Below, one piece after another: positions 6,930-14,855 of a DNA stretch of 42,704 nucleotides. The notes beneath the pieces were generated by a model. That model did no database searches. It had not been told where the DNA came from and saw only the letters and a list, made by a program, of their open reading frames with translations. Every line of letters begins with the position of its first letter. Position 1 is the stretch's first letter. This DNA comes from an uncultured Oscillospiraceae bacterium (GTDB taxonomy: Bacteria; Bacillota; Clostridia; Oscillospirales; Oscillospiraceae). A program made the position numbers and the translations under genes. Where the stretch lies: positions 1 to 42,704 of the forward strand of contig CALWYB010000019.1 of assembly GCA_944385665.1 (NCBI GenBank). The letters are read 5' to 3'.

Positions 6930-8528
6930 ATGAAGCTGTCATTCTTCGGCGCGGCTCACGCGGTCACAGGAAGCTGCCACTGTCTGGAGGTGGGGGGAAA
7001 GAAGATCCTCATCGACTGCGGTTTGCAGCAGGGACGGGATGAGCACGACGACAACGCGCTGGACTTTTCTCCCAGCTACATCGACTATGTGATCGTTACC
7101 CACGCCCACATCGACCACTCCGGCCGCATTCCCCTGCTGGTGAAGGAGGGGTTTACGGGCCAGATCTTTACCACCCGGCTCACCGGGGAACTGCTGTCCA
7201 TTATGCTGCGGGACTCCGCCTTCATCCAGGAGAGCGACGCCCAGTGGCAGAACCAGAAAGGAAAGCGTGCCGGCCGGCCGGAGGTGGAGCCGCTGTACAC
7301 AGTGGCCGACGCGGAGGCTGCGCTGGAGCAGCTCTACACCGTGGAGTACGGCCAGATGCTGGACCTGTGCGAGGGGGTGAAGATCCGCTTCCGGGACGCG
7401 GGCCATCTGCTGGGCTCCTCCATTGTGGAGATCTGGGCTCAGGAGGGGGACGTGAAGCGCAAGCTGGTCTTCTCCGGCGACCTGGGCAACGTGGACCAGC
7501 CCATCATCCGGGACCCGGAGTTCCTGGAAGAGGCGGACTACGTGGTCATGGAGTCCACCTACGGCGACCGGGACCACGAGGTGCCTGAGAGCTACACCGG
7601 CGCCCTGGCCCAGCTCATTGACGACACCTTTGCCCGGGGCGGCAATGTGGTCATCCCATCCTTTGCTGTGGGCCGTACCCAGGAGCTTTTGTACTTCCTG
7701 CGGGAAATCAAAAATGAAGGTCTGGTAAAGACCTACCCCGACTTTCAGGTGTGCGTGGACAGCCCCCTGGCCGCCGAGGCCACCAAGATCTACGCCGGGG
7801 ACCTGCGGGGCTACCTGGACGAGGAGGCCATTGCTGTCCTCCAGGGGGGCGAAAACTTGTTCACCTTCCCCGGACTTACCCTGGTGCAGTCCACCGACGA
7901 GTCCAAGGCCCTGAACATGGACCCACGGTCCAAGGTCATCATTTCCGCCTCCGGTATGTGTGACGCGGGCCGGATCCGCCACCACCTGAAGCACAACCTG
8001 TGGCGCAGCGAGTGCGCCGTGGTGTTTGTGGGCTACCAGGCAGAGGGCTCTCTGGGCCGCCGGCTGCTGGAGGGCGCCAAATCGGTGAAACTCTTCGGCG
8101 AGGAGATCGCCGTCAACGCCCGCATCGTCAACTTCAAGGGACTCAGCTCCCACGCCGACCGGACCCATCTGCTGGACTGGATCGGCCGCTTTAACCCCAT
8201 CCCCAAACAGGTCTTTGTGGTCCACGGCGACAGCCCGGTCACCGATCTGTTTGCCCAAACCCTCAATGACCAGGGCATTCCCGCCCACGCACCCCTCTAC
8301 CAGGAGGTCTACGACCTGGCGGAGAATGTGATGCTGGCCAAGGGCGTGGTGCTGGAGCCCAAGCGGGTGTCCGGCGGCGCAGCCCAGGGTTCCCCCGCCT
8401 ATGTCCGCCTGGTGGACGTGTCCAAACAGCTGGAGGCTCTCATCAGCCGCAGCCGCGGACGCCCCAACAAGGATTTGGCAAGGCTGGCTGACCAGCTGCG
8501 CCAGGTGATGGAGAACTGGGACAACTGA
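6930..8528 (+). CDS. MBL-fold, beta-CASP family RNase-like metallohydrolase
   Basis: 532 residues. The metallo-beta-lactamase core carries HxHxDH at 58-63 (THAHIDHSGR), the GHLLGSS block, FSGDLG and a beta-CASP insert (STYGDRDHE, PSFAVGRTQELLYFL, SGMCDAGRIRHH). A C-terminal RMMBL-type segment contains NARIVNFKGLSSHADRTHLLDW and the final FVVHGD. These motifs mark enzymes related to CPSF-73 and YSH1-like bacterial nucleases that cut or trim RNA using two zinc ions. The ATG at 6930 follows ACAGGAGG; the frame stays open upstream of it inside the HAD gene but without a start signal. Its RNA targets are unknown. Confidence 0.9.
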   Translation: MKLSFFGAAHAVTGSCHCLEVGGKKILIDCGLQQGRDEHDDNALDFSPSYIDYVIVTHAHIDHSGRIPLLVKEGFTGQIFTTRLTGELLSIMLRDSAFIQESDAQWQNQKGKRAGRPEVEPLYTVADAEAALEQLYTVEYGQMLDLCEGVKIRFRDAGHLLGSSIVEIWAQEGDVKRKLVFSGDLGNVDQPIIRDPEFLEEADYVVMESTYGDRDHEVPESYTGALAQLIDDTFARGGNVVIPSFAVGRTQELLYFLREIKNEGLVKTYPDFQVCVDSPLAAEATKIYAGDLRGYLDEEAIAVLQGGENLFTFPGLTLVQSTDESKALNMDPRSKVIISASGMCDAGRIRHHLKHNLWRSECAVVFVGYQAEGSLGRRLLEGAKSVKLFGEEIAVNARIVNFKGLSSHADRTHLLDWIGRFNPIPKQVFVVHGDSPVTDLFAQTLNDQGIPAHAPLYQEVYDLAENVMLAKGVVLEPKRVSGGAAQGSPAYVRLVDVSKQLEALISRSRGRPNKDLARLADQLRQVMENWDN

Positions 8529-8562
8529 GGGAAATCAGAATCATAGAACGGAGACACAAGTT

Positions 8563-9465
8563 ATGCCCATGGAGATCCACCGCAAGGCCCTGAAGGAGCG
8601 GGCCAGACAGGTCATGCGACAAAACGTACCTCCCGCCTGGCTGGTGGCCCTGCTGTTTTGGGCGCTGACCACGGGGGTGAGCACGGTGGCCGATCTGGCC
8701 GGGTTCACTACCTCGATTGTGAGCAGCACCCAGGCCATTCAGTTTTTCCCCCTGTTCTTCTCTCTGCTGCTGATCATGTACAGCCTGGTCATGGACTTCG
8801 GCTATAAAATCTGGTGCCTGCGGGCCTGGCGGCGGGAGGAGGCCAACTACGGGACCCTCATCGATGGCTTCGGCATGGCAGGAAGGGTACTGCTGATGGA
8901 GATCCACATCTTTCTGCGGCTGTTTGCCTGGTGTCTGGTGCCCGTGATTCCCGCTACTGTACTCATTTCCGGGGCGAACAGTCTGGAGATGATGCTGCTG
9001 ATGGTGGAGCTGTACAGCCTGCTGATGGTGCCATATATTTACGTGATCCGCCTGCGCTACGCCCTGGCCCCCTACCTGCTCATGGACCACGCCGACCGCT
9101 GGAACGCCTCTGACGCGGTGACCGAGAGCGTGGGGATGATGCGGGGCTGGAAGATGGAGCTCTTCAAGCTGGACCTGTCCTTTTTGGGCTGGTACCTGCT
9201 GGAGTGGGCTCTGGCGGCGGTGATCCAGGGGATCTTCCTGATGCCTACTCTGATAGGAGTCATTCAGGGGGGCGGAGACCTGAGCACCGTCCTCACCCTC
9301 TCTGCCGGGACGACGGTGGGGGGCGTGGTGAGCGCCCTGGTATGCATCCCGGTGGAACTGTGGCTCATGCCCTACCAGGGGCTGTCCCGGGCCGGGTTCT
9401 ACGACGCCCGGAAATCCCTGCTTCCCCCCGCGCCTCCGGTATATACCTATGATCCCAGAGGATGA
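8563..9465 (+). CDS. DUF975-like integral membrane protein
   Basis: 300 residues with about five or six hydrophobic segments (around 25-45, 60-85, 110-135, 140-165, 205-235, 245-270). The N-terminal basic, amphipathic stretch (IHRKALKERARQVMRQN) before the first membrane segment and the central block LRYALAPYLLMDH followed by an AVTES...M region are typical of DUF975 proteins, whose function is unknown. The ATG at 8563 is preceded by CGGAG. It lies 34 bp after the beta-CASP gene and may be co-transcribed with it; a terminator follows at 9475. Confidence 0.7.
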   Translation: MPMEIHRKALKERARQVMRQNVPPAWLVALLFWALTTGVSTVADLAGFTTSIVSSTQAIQFFPLFFSLLLIMYSLVMDFGYKIWCLRAWRREEANYGTLIDGFGMAGRVLLMEIHIFLRLFAWCLVPVIPATVLISGANSLEMMLLMVELYSLLMVPYIYVIRLRYALAPYLLMDHADRWNASDAVTESVGMMRGWKMELFKLDLSFLGWYLLEWALAAVIQGIFLMPTLIGVIQGGGDLSTVLTLSAGTTVGGVVSALVCIPVELWLMPYQGLSRAGFYDARKSLLPPAPPVYTYDPRG

Positions 9466-9474
9466 ATAAACCGA

Positions 9475-9504
9475 AGAGGGCCGCCCAACGGGTGGCCCTC
9501 TTTT
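9475..9504 (+). terminator. Terminator after DUF975 gene
   Basis: A 12-bp stem (9475-9486 with 9490-9501, one G-T pair) with a 3-base loop is followed by TTT. Confidence 0.8.
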
Positions 9505-9526
9505 ATGGGACTCGATCTTTGCGGAA

Positions 9527-9566
9527 GAAAAACAGCGGACTGCCGAAAGGCAGTCCGCTGTTTTTT
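9527..9566. terminator. Bidirectional terminator between DUF975 and SLH genes
   Basis: A 16-bp stem (ACAGCGGACTGCC core) around a GAAA tetraloop has T-runs on both strands. It ends the minus-strand SLH transcript and backs up the plus-strand one. Confidence 0.88.
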
Positions 9567-9602
9567 GACGTTTCAGAACGGAGAATCAGACAAGAAGTCC
9601 GA

Positions 9603-12600
9603 TTACTTCCAATCCTCCAGACCGTTGAGCTTGACGTACTCGTGGTCATTCACGGTTTCCATGATGGAGTAGTAACCCCAGAAGGAGGATCTCACGTCGG
9701 GGAAGGTGACCAGATCGTCCGCGTGCTCGTCCACGTAGTCCTCATCGGCGGCGCGGCCCAGCATGTTGTTGACGATCACAGAGACCTCAGCGCGGGTGAT
9801 GTTGTCGTTGGGACGGAAGTAGCCATTGCTGCCTCCGATCCAGCCGTAAGTAGTGGCCTGAGCGACGTAGGTGTAGAACCAGGCGCTGGTAGGCACATCG
9901 TTGTAGTTGCAGCTCGCGGTCAGAGGCTCATAGGCGAAAGCCAGAGCGATGGTAGCGAACTCAGCGCGGGTGATGGGGGCATCGGGATGGAAGGTACCAT
10001 CGGGATAGCCGGAAACCATACCCAGGGAGGCCAGAGTGTTCACAGCCTTGGCGTACCAGGCGTCCGCAGAGACGTCGGAGAAGGCCACGGTAGTGGTCAC
10101 GTTCTTGTTCAGCAGCAGAGCGTAGAACATCTGAGCGACCTCGGCACGGGTCATGTTGCGGTTGGGGCCGAAGGTGCCGTCGGGATAACCGGTCATGTAG
10201 GCCACGTGGTCCTTGGTCTCCAGCCAGTTGGAGGTGCCGCTGTCATCGGGGTCGGTGGGCAGCTTGGCGAAGTAGACCTCGATGGTGTGGTCTTCCGTCA
10301 CCCGCTCAAAGGTGTAGGTGTGCACCGCGCCCACGCTGACACCGTCCACCACCACGTCGTAGATCTTGTAGCCCTTGTCGGCGGTGATGGTATAGGTCTT
10401 GTCGGAGTACTTGTAGACCTTGTAGATACCGTCAGGGGAGATCTCGCCGCCCTTGTGAGCGGTGGCCTCGATGGTAAATCTCTGCTCGATGGAGGTCTTC
10501 CGCTCCCAACGGGCGTACAGGGTGATATTGCCGGTTACAGGAGTATCAAAGTCATAGGCTTTGCCATACTTTGTATACCAGCCGACAAACCAATACCCGC
10601 TGCGGGTGGGGTCCTTGGGCTCATATGCGGTGTTTCCATTCCGTACTCTCTGGGAGGCAACCGCAGAGCCGCCGTTGCTGTCAAAGCTGACAGTCCAGAA
10701 TTTGGTGACAGGGTTGGAGACATAGTACAGTTCGATCACTGCGCCGTCCTTGGCCGCATAGGGCAGGTTCGCAGGATTAGAGTGGTCGAAGGTGTATCCC
10801 TCGAAGGAACGAATAATCGTATCCTCGTCTACCGTCAGTTCTTTTTCTGCATTGACCCACACATTTCCATAGACAACCAATTCGGCCTTTTTGTCTTCTT
10901 TTCCGTTAAAGAAATATTTCACGGTATAGGAGATCAGGTCCTGCTGAGTGAAATCTTCCTTAAAGATGGCAGTAAAGGTGGTGTCCTCAGAGAACTTCAT
11001 ACTCTTTAGGGTCTCGGTGGAAACCAAGGGATCAGAAGAGGGCTTACCATCAATCTGCCAACCGGCAAACTGGTAGCCGGTCGCAGGCTTAGGAGTAGGA
11101 ACGTTTGTGGGATAGGCGGAAGTACCATTAAAGACAGGAACTTCCTCGCTGACCGCACCCGTCAGAGTACCGTTAGCATCGGCTTTGTAGGTAAAGGTGA
11201 TGGTCTCAGGAGCGGGAGTTTCTTCCGCCTTAAAGATGGCAGTAAAGGTGGTGTTCTCAGAGAACTTCATACCCTTCAGGGTCTCGGTGGAAACTAAGGG
11301 ATCAGAAGAGGGGTCACCAATCTGCCAGCCGGCAAACTGGTAGCCGGTCGCAGGATTAGGAGTAGGAACGTTTGTGGGATAGGCGGAAGTACCATTAAAG
11401 ACAGGGACTTCCTCGCTGACCGCACCAGTCAGAGTACCGTTAGCACCGGCTTTGTAGGTGAAGGTGATGGCCTGCTGAGAGGCAGTACACTTCACCTTGT
11501 ATTCTACGGTGGCAGCAGAAGGATCTTCCGCAATCCAAGAACCAGCCTTCGATATAACGGTAATATCCTTACTATCCTGAGTATTAGGATCCAGGGTGTG
11601 ATTCACCCCTGTATCCGTATTGTACTGAGTCACATACGCATCGGGGGATACAGTGACAGTACAGGTGTAACCGGAAGTAGCATCTCCCTGAACCTCACCG
11701 ATGTTGAAGCCGCCTTCCAAGAGACCATAGGGCTCGGGGCTACTATGAGTTGCCTGATTGTTATTGCACACCACCTTGACCTTGATAAAGCCTAGGTCGT
11801 TCACGGTGGGCTTGGCGGGCTTATCCGGATCGGAAGGCGTGGTGGGCTCGCACGTTACCTCAAAGGTCACGGGCAGTGCATCTTTAGGAGCGTCCCACTG
11901 GCAAGTAGTATCATTCCAAGTCAGGGTGATGGGCTCAGGCGCCTTCTCCAGAGTGTGAGTTACATTACCAGTGTCCTTATTAAACTCAGTAATGTACGGA
12001 TCAGACTTCACAGTAACGTCGCAGGTGTAGCCGCCGTCAGCCTGAGCGGTCACTTCACCAACGTCGCAGCTATCGCTCAGAACAGCATAATCCTGGAAAG
12101 TAACCTTGTGATCAGCTTCGGTGTTTGTACACTGAACTTTGATCTTGCCCAGGATGCCCGGGGCATTAGTATCGCCGGTCAGGTCGCTATCACTAGGCTT
12201 GGTAGGAGCCTCGATGATGGCCAAATCAATGATATGATCATACTCTGTTTGCTCAATCTTGAGCTGTCCGCGATTATCACCACGGGAAATAAAAACAGGA
12301 TTAAGATCATTTCCAGATACATCCTTAGCATAAATGGTAATGCCGGAAATCTCATTTACGGGAATGTGTGTGTTCTTAAGAGTATCTCCTATCGCTCCCT
12401 CTGCAGTATAGTTGTTTACGTAGTAGTAATCCCCGTTATTTTTCCACTCGTTGATGTAATAATCTTTATTTGTAGTCTCATTGTCTGCGCCGTTGACAGC
12501 AATTTTGATATTGTTCCAGTCAATGTCAGTGCTGTCAATTGTAGCGGTTGGATTCTGTGCGTTATACAACTCCACAAAACGCTTGAGCAGAAGGTTATCC

Positions 12601-13703
12601 CGGTTCAGAACATGATACTCTGTGCCACCAGGCGAAGCAGAAGATACTTTCATTGCATAGACATCCACATCCCCGTTTATAAGTGTCGTGGAAAGGAATG
12701 CGTCTCCGCCATTGGGATCATATGCCCAGTTTGCAAAAATGTACTCCGAATTATTATACTCAGGAGCCTCAGGCATATTGCCCACAAGTGTGACATTGTT
12801 GTTCACAAAGCGAACAGCATAGAGCGAGTAGATATCCTGCAAGCCGTCATCTTCATTGTAAAATGCAACAATGCTGGTGCTGTCTGCCCCCGTTGCATTG
12901 GCTTTGATCTCATAGGTGTTCCCGCCAATGTTGGAATACAGGAGGTCACCGGACGAGATAATGGCAGTCTTTTCCTGGCCATCCTGCTCATAGGTGATTT
13001 CCAGCTGCCGAATATTATTGGGGTTGCCGAGACCACCGGCATTAGACAATCCAGCAGTAGGATAAAAGTAGTGAAGATTCTTCGCTGCCGAAGGCATCTC
13101 AATCATAGACCATGTATTTGAGGCACCAAGATTCTTGACAAATCGGATCTGAACGCTCTTAATATCGGTCTGCTCATTCACGTTCGGATCTCCTGCAAGA
13201 TACAGCATTTTCAGCAGCTGCGCATCATACGCCCGGTAGTAGATGACCCCGGCCGTATCAATTACGCCGCCCTCAATTTCAGGTTCTTTGAATTGATTGC
13301 AGAGGGTAACATCAATAGTAACGTCGGGATCATCTGTACCTACGTTCCAGATACCCAAATCCCATGCATCCGCGTCCTCGGCAGTCAAGATCGCACCGCC
13401 GCCCGGATTAATGGTTACGGTCTCAATATCATAGTTATTCTGTTCACTGTCCTTCAGACTGATATGCATCTGATTTGCGGTTCTAGCACCATTGTTTACA
13501 GAAAAAGTCTCTAACTTCTGGTTGTTATAGTATACGTTGACAGTTATGGACAGATTGGCAGAGCCGGTACCATAATCCAAAGTGACATACTTTCCAGATT
13601 TTGTGGCCGACCCAGATGCCGCAAAAACCGACATAGGCAGCAGACTCAAGATCATACAAAGAGCCAGCAGCCAGCTCAGCGATTTTTTCAGTTTCTTACT
13701 CAT
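9603..13703 (-). CDS. Large secreted SLH-domain surface protein with InlB-type and tandem repeats
   Basis: 1366 residues. A signal peptide (about 1-29, ending SVFAA) is followed by an unrecognised N-terminal half (30-500), two related Cys-containing modules of about 120 residues (roughly 510-740), and two almost identical 89-residue modules (746-834 and 835-914) ending in the FTAIFK strand of InlB/Flg_new-like repeats. A MucBP-like block (about 925-1000), a Listeria-Bacteroides repeat (about 1004-1066, GYWFVGWYT...YARWE) and three SLH domains (about 1155-1366) come next. SLH domains hold proteins to pyruvylated wall polymer, so this is a wall-anchored adhesin or S-layer-associated protein. 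AGGAG precedes ATG at 13703. The N-terminal half is visibly richer in A+T than the SLH end. Confidence 0.9.
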   Translation of the reverse strand: MSKKLKKSLSWLLALCMILSLLPMSVFAASGSATKSGKYVTLDYGTGSANLSITVNVYYNNQKLETFSVNNGARTANQMHISLKDSEQNNYDIETVTINPGGGAILTAEDADAWDLGIWNVGTDDPDVTIDVTLCNQFKEPEIEGGVIDTAGVIYYRAYDAQLLKMLYLAGDPNVNEQTDIKSVQIRFVKNLGASNTWSMIEMPSAAKNLHYFYPTAGLSNAGGLGNPNNIRQLEITYEQDGQEKTAIISSGDLLYSNIGGNTYEIKANATGADSTSIVAFYNEDDGLQDIYSLYAVRFVNNNVTLVGNMPEAPEYNNSEYIFANWAYDPNGGDAFLSTTLINGDVDVYAMKVSSASPGGTEYHVLNRDNLLLKRFVELYNAQNPTATIDSTDIDWNNIKIAVNGADNETTNKDYYINEWKNNGDYYYVNNYTAEGAIGDTLKNTHIPVNEISGITIYAKDVSGNDLNPVFISRGDNRGQLKIEQTEYDHIIDLAIIEAPTKPSDSDLTGDTNAPGILGKIKVQCTNTEADHKVTFQDYAVLSDSCDVGEVTAQADGGYTCDVTVKSDPYITEFNKDTGNVTHTLEKAPEPITLTWNDTTCQWDAPKDALPVTFEVTCEPTTPSDPDKPAKPTVNDLGFIKVKVVCNNNQATHSSPEPYGLLEGGFNIGEVQGDATSGYTCTVTVSPDAYVTQYNTDTGVNHTLDPNTQDSKDITVISKAGSWIAEDPSAATVEYKVKCTASQQAITFTYKAGANGTLTGAVSEEVPVFNGTSAYPTNVPTPNPATGYQFAGWQIGDPSSDPLVSTETLKGMKFSENTTFTAIFKAEETPAPETITFTYKADANGTLTGAVSEEVPVFNGTSAYPTNVPTPKPATGYQFAGWQIDGKPSSDPLVSTETLKSMKFSEDTTFTAIFKEDFTQQDLISYTVKYFFNGKEDKKAELVVYGNVWVNAEKELTVDEDTIIRSFEGYTFDHSNPANLPYAAKDGAVIELYYVSNPVTKFWTVSFDSNGGSAVASQRVRNGNTAYEPKDPTRSGYWFVGWYTKYGKAYDFDTPVTGNITLYARWERKTSIEQRFTIEATAHKGGEISPDGIYKVYKYSDKTYTITADKGYKIYDVVVDGVSVGAVHTYTFERVTEDHTIEVYFAKLPTDPDDSGTSNWLETKDHVAYMTGYPDGTFGPNRNMTRAEVAQMFYALLLNKNVTTTVAFSDVSADAWYAKAVNTLASLGMVSGYPDGTFHPDAPITRAEFATIALAFAYEPLTASCNYNDVPTSAWFYTYVAQATTYGWIGGSNGYFRPNDNITRAEVSVIVNNMLGRAADEDYVDEHADDLVTFPDVRSSFWGYYSIMETVNDHEYVKLNGLEDWK
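10962..11468 (-). repeat. Near-identical 267-bp tandem repeat inside the SLH gene
   Basis: Copy 1 spans 11468-11202 and copy 2 begins at 11201. The period is 267 bp (89 codons). The encoded modules differ at only a few residues over about 80 (GAN/DAN, NPA/KPA, a short insertion near IDGK, KGM/KSM, SEN/SED), and DNA identity is high even at silent sites. Confidence 0.9.
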
Positions 13704-13993
13704 GGTTTACTCTCCTTTCTTTTGTAGATTCTGCTTGCCATCCGCCGCAGCGGAGCGCTGGGTACCGCGGCGGTCCGCCCCATCCGGGACGGCCTGTCCT
13801 CCTGGCCGGCGGGCAGGACTGGATTTTTTCCAGTTCGTTTCACCCCTTCGCAATTCATTCCCATCTCTCCAGCACGTGGATCGACCAAAAAGTGGATCTT
13901 CCAGCGCAAAATTCTCTGTGCCGCAAAAAACGCGCTGTGGAAGGGTCTCACCAGTACTTCTTCCCATCCAAAGGTTTCCATACTAGTGTTTAT

Positions 13994-14022
13994 ATTCTAG
14001 CACCATAAAAATGGTTAAGCAA
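13994..14022 (-). promoter_or_regulatory. Promoter and long leader of the SLH gene
   Basis: On the minus strand TTGCTT (14017-14022) and TAGAAT (13994-13999) are 17 bp apart. Transcription would start near 13987, giving a leader of about 280 nt (13704-13987). The leader has GC-rich potential stems, but I recognise no riboswitch class in it. Confidence 0.6.
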
Positions 14023-14520
14023 GGAAAAAGGATCGGTTTGGTTGACGAAAATCTGTCGGGAGAAACTGGCAATCATGCACAAAATAAGGTCAAAATTGCA
14101 CAAAAGAGATAAAAACATCAAAAAATAAGCCGTTAAACCAGACAAAAACAGGGGAAATTGAGGGAAAAATTAACAAATTGAACATATGGGCAGTTTGCTG
14201 CATTCCTTCCCTTGATTTGGAAAGTTCCTGCTTAAAAGAGAGGGGAAAATTTCCTTTTCTTTGCCAGACTACCCCACTTTCTCCCTGATTTATAAGGGCA
14301 AAAAAGTTGATTTTCGGAAAATTGAATTGGAAATTAAAATCTCCGTTTTGCAAAGCTTTTGCCCTTTATTGAAGGCATTTTTATCAAAAATGTAAAAATG
14401 CTTGCTTTAACCACATCCGTGGAGTTCGGAGGAAAGCAAAGCAATTTGCCGCTTCTATTTCCAGCACGGCTGACCCGGATACGCTCTGCCGGACCCGGTA
14501 TAACCTTAATAAAATTTAAC
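14023..14520. other. A+T-rich spacer between divergent SLH and mgtE promoters
   Basis: About 500 bp without a credible gene and much richer in A+T than its surroundings. The only distinct structure I see is a hairpin GCATTTTTA (14375-14383) / TAAAAATGC (14393-14401). Confidence 0.5.
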
Positions 14521-14549
14521 TTGTTCCCTGTGTGGCTTTGTGTTATGCT
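14521..14549 (+). promoter_or_regulatory. Promoter of the mgtE transcript
   Basis: TTGTTC (14521-14526) and TATGCT (14544-14549) are 17 bp apart, so the mRNA would begin near 14556 with a leader of about 300 nt. Confidence 0.6.
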
Positions 14550-14599
14550 GACCCCGGCGGGAAAATCCCGGCCAAATGATGAAAAAGGAGGGAATCCAG

Positions 14600-14686
14600 G
14601 TGGACGTAAGCGGACGAAGTACCAAAAGGAAGCGTGATGTCCCCATATGGACCGGAACTGTCCAGGCCGCCTGGCGCTCCCTGTGA
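14600..14686 (+). CDS. Possible 28-residue leader peptide upstream of mgtE
   Basis: A GTG at 14600 has a near-perfect ribosome site (AAGGAGGG, eight bases upstream). The frame runs 28 codons to TGA at 14684 and encodes a basic peptide (KRKR at its centre). It overlaps the M-box-like sequence and ends before the terminator, so translation could influence folding of the leader. No homologue is recognised, and it could be coincidental. Confidence 0.35.
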   Translation: MDVSGRSTKRKRDVPIWTGTVQAAWRSL

Positions 14687-14755
14687 CATAAGACCACGCC
14701 CGGAGGGGTGGTCTGTCTTGTGCCGCCCAGGCAGCTCCATATCCGGATATCACCG
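14630..14755 (+). promoter_or_regulatory. M-box (ykoK) magnesium-riboswitch-like leader
   Basis: The segment GUGAUGUCCCCAUAUGGA (14634-14651) matches 14 of 18 bases of the conserved M-box block GUGAGGCUCCUAUAUGGA. The later conserved GACAUAAG appears exactly at 14685-14692. A closing helix is possible between GTGATGTCC (14634-14642) and GGATATCAC (14745-14753). Internal hairpins lie at 14662-14674 and 14691-14714. The M-box senses magnesium and turns off Mg2+ transporters; the position before mgtE and ahead of a terminator fits. The middle of the consensus is poorly matched, so it would be a divergent member. Confidence 0.6.
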
Positions 14756-14800
14756 CGAGAACCGCCGAAGCTCCCTTCGGTAGCGTTCCCGCGGTTTTGT
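14752..14800 (+). terminator. Leader terminator (attenuator) of mgtE
   Basis: A long interrupted stem (ACCGCG 14752-14757 with CGCGGT 14790-14795, plus GAAC/GTTC and CCGAAG/CTTCGG) is followed by TTTGTTT. Its 5' arm overlaps the 3' arm of the proposed riboswitch closing helix, as expected for switching. Confidence 0.75.
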
Positions 14801-14855
14801 TTGCCCCTTTGGTGTCTTCCTCGCTGTATCAAATCAAAGACAGGAGGAATAACCT

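Noticed and set aside
13761-13769. GGTACCGCG resembling the T-box core
   Set aside because: The rest of the T-box consensus is absent, there is no aminoacyl-tRNA or amino-acid gene downstream on that strand, and stem I would fall inside the SLH coding region.
13700-13981. Two minus-strand frames of 86-93 codons upstream of the SLH gene
   Set aside because: They lie in its mRNA leader, have no ribosome site, and the first begins only about 6 bases after the likely transcription start.
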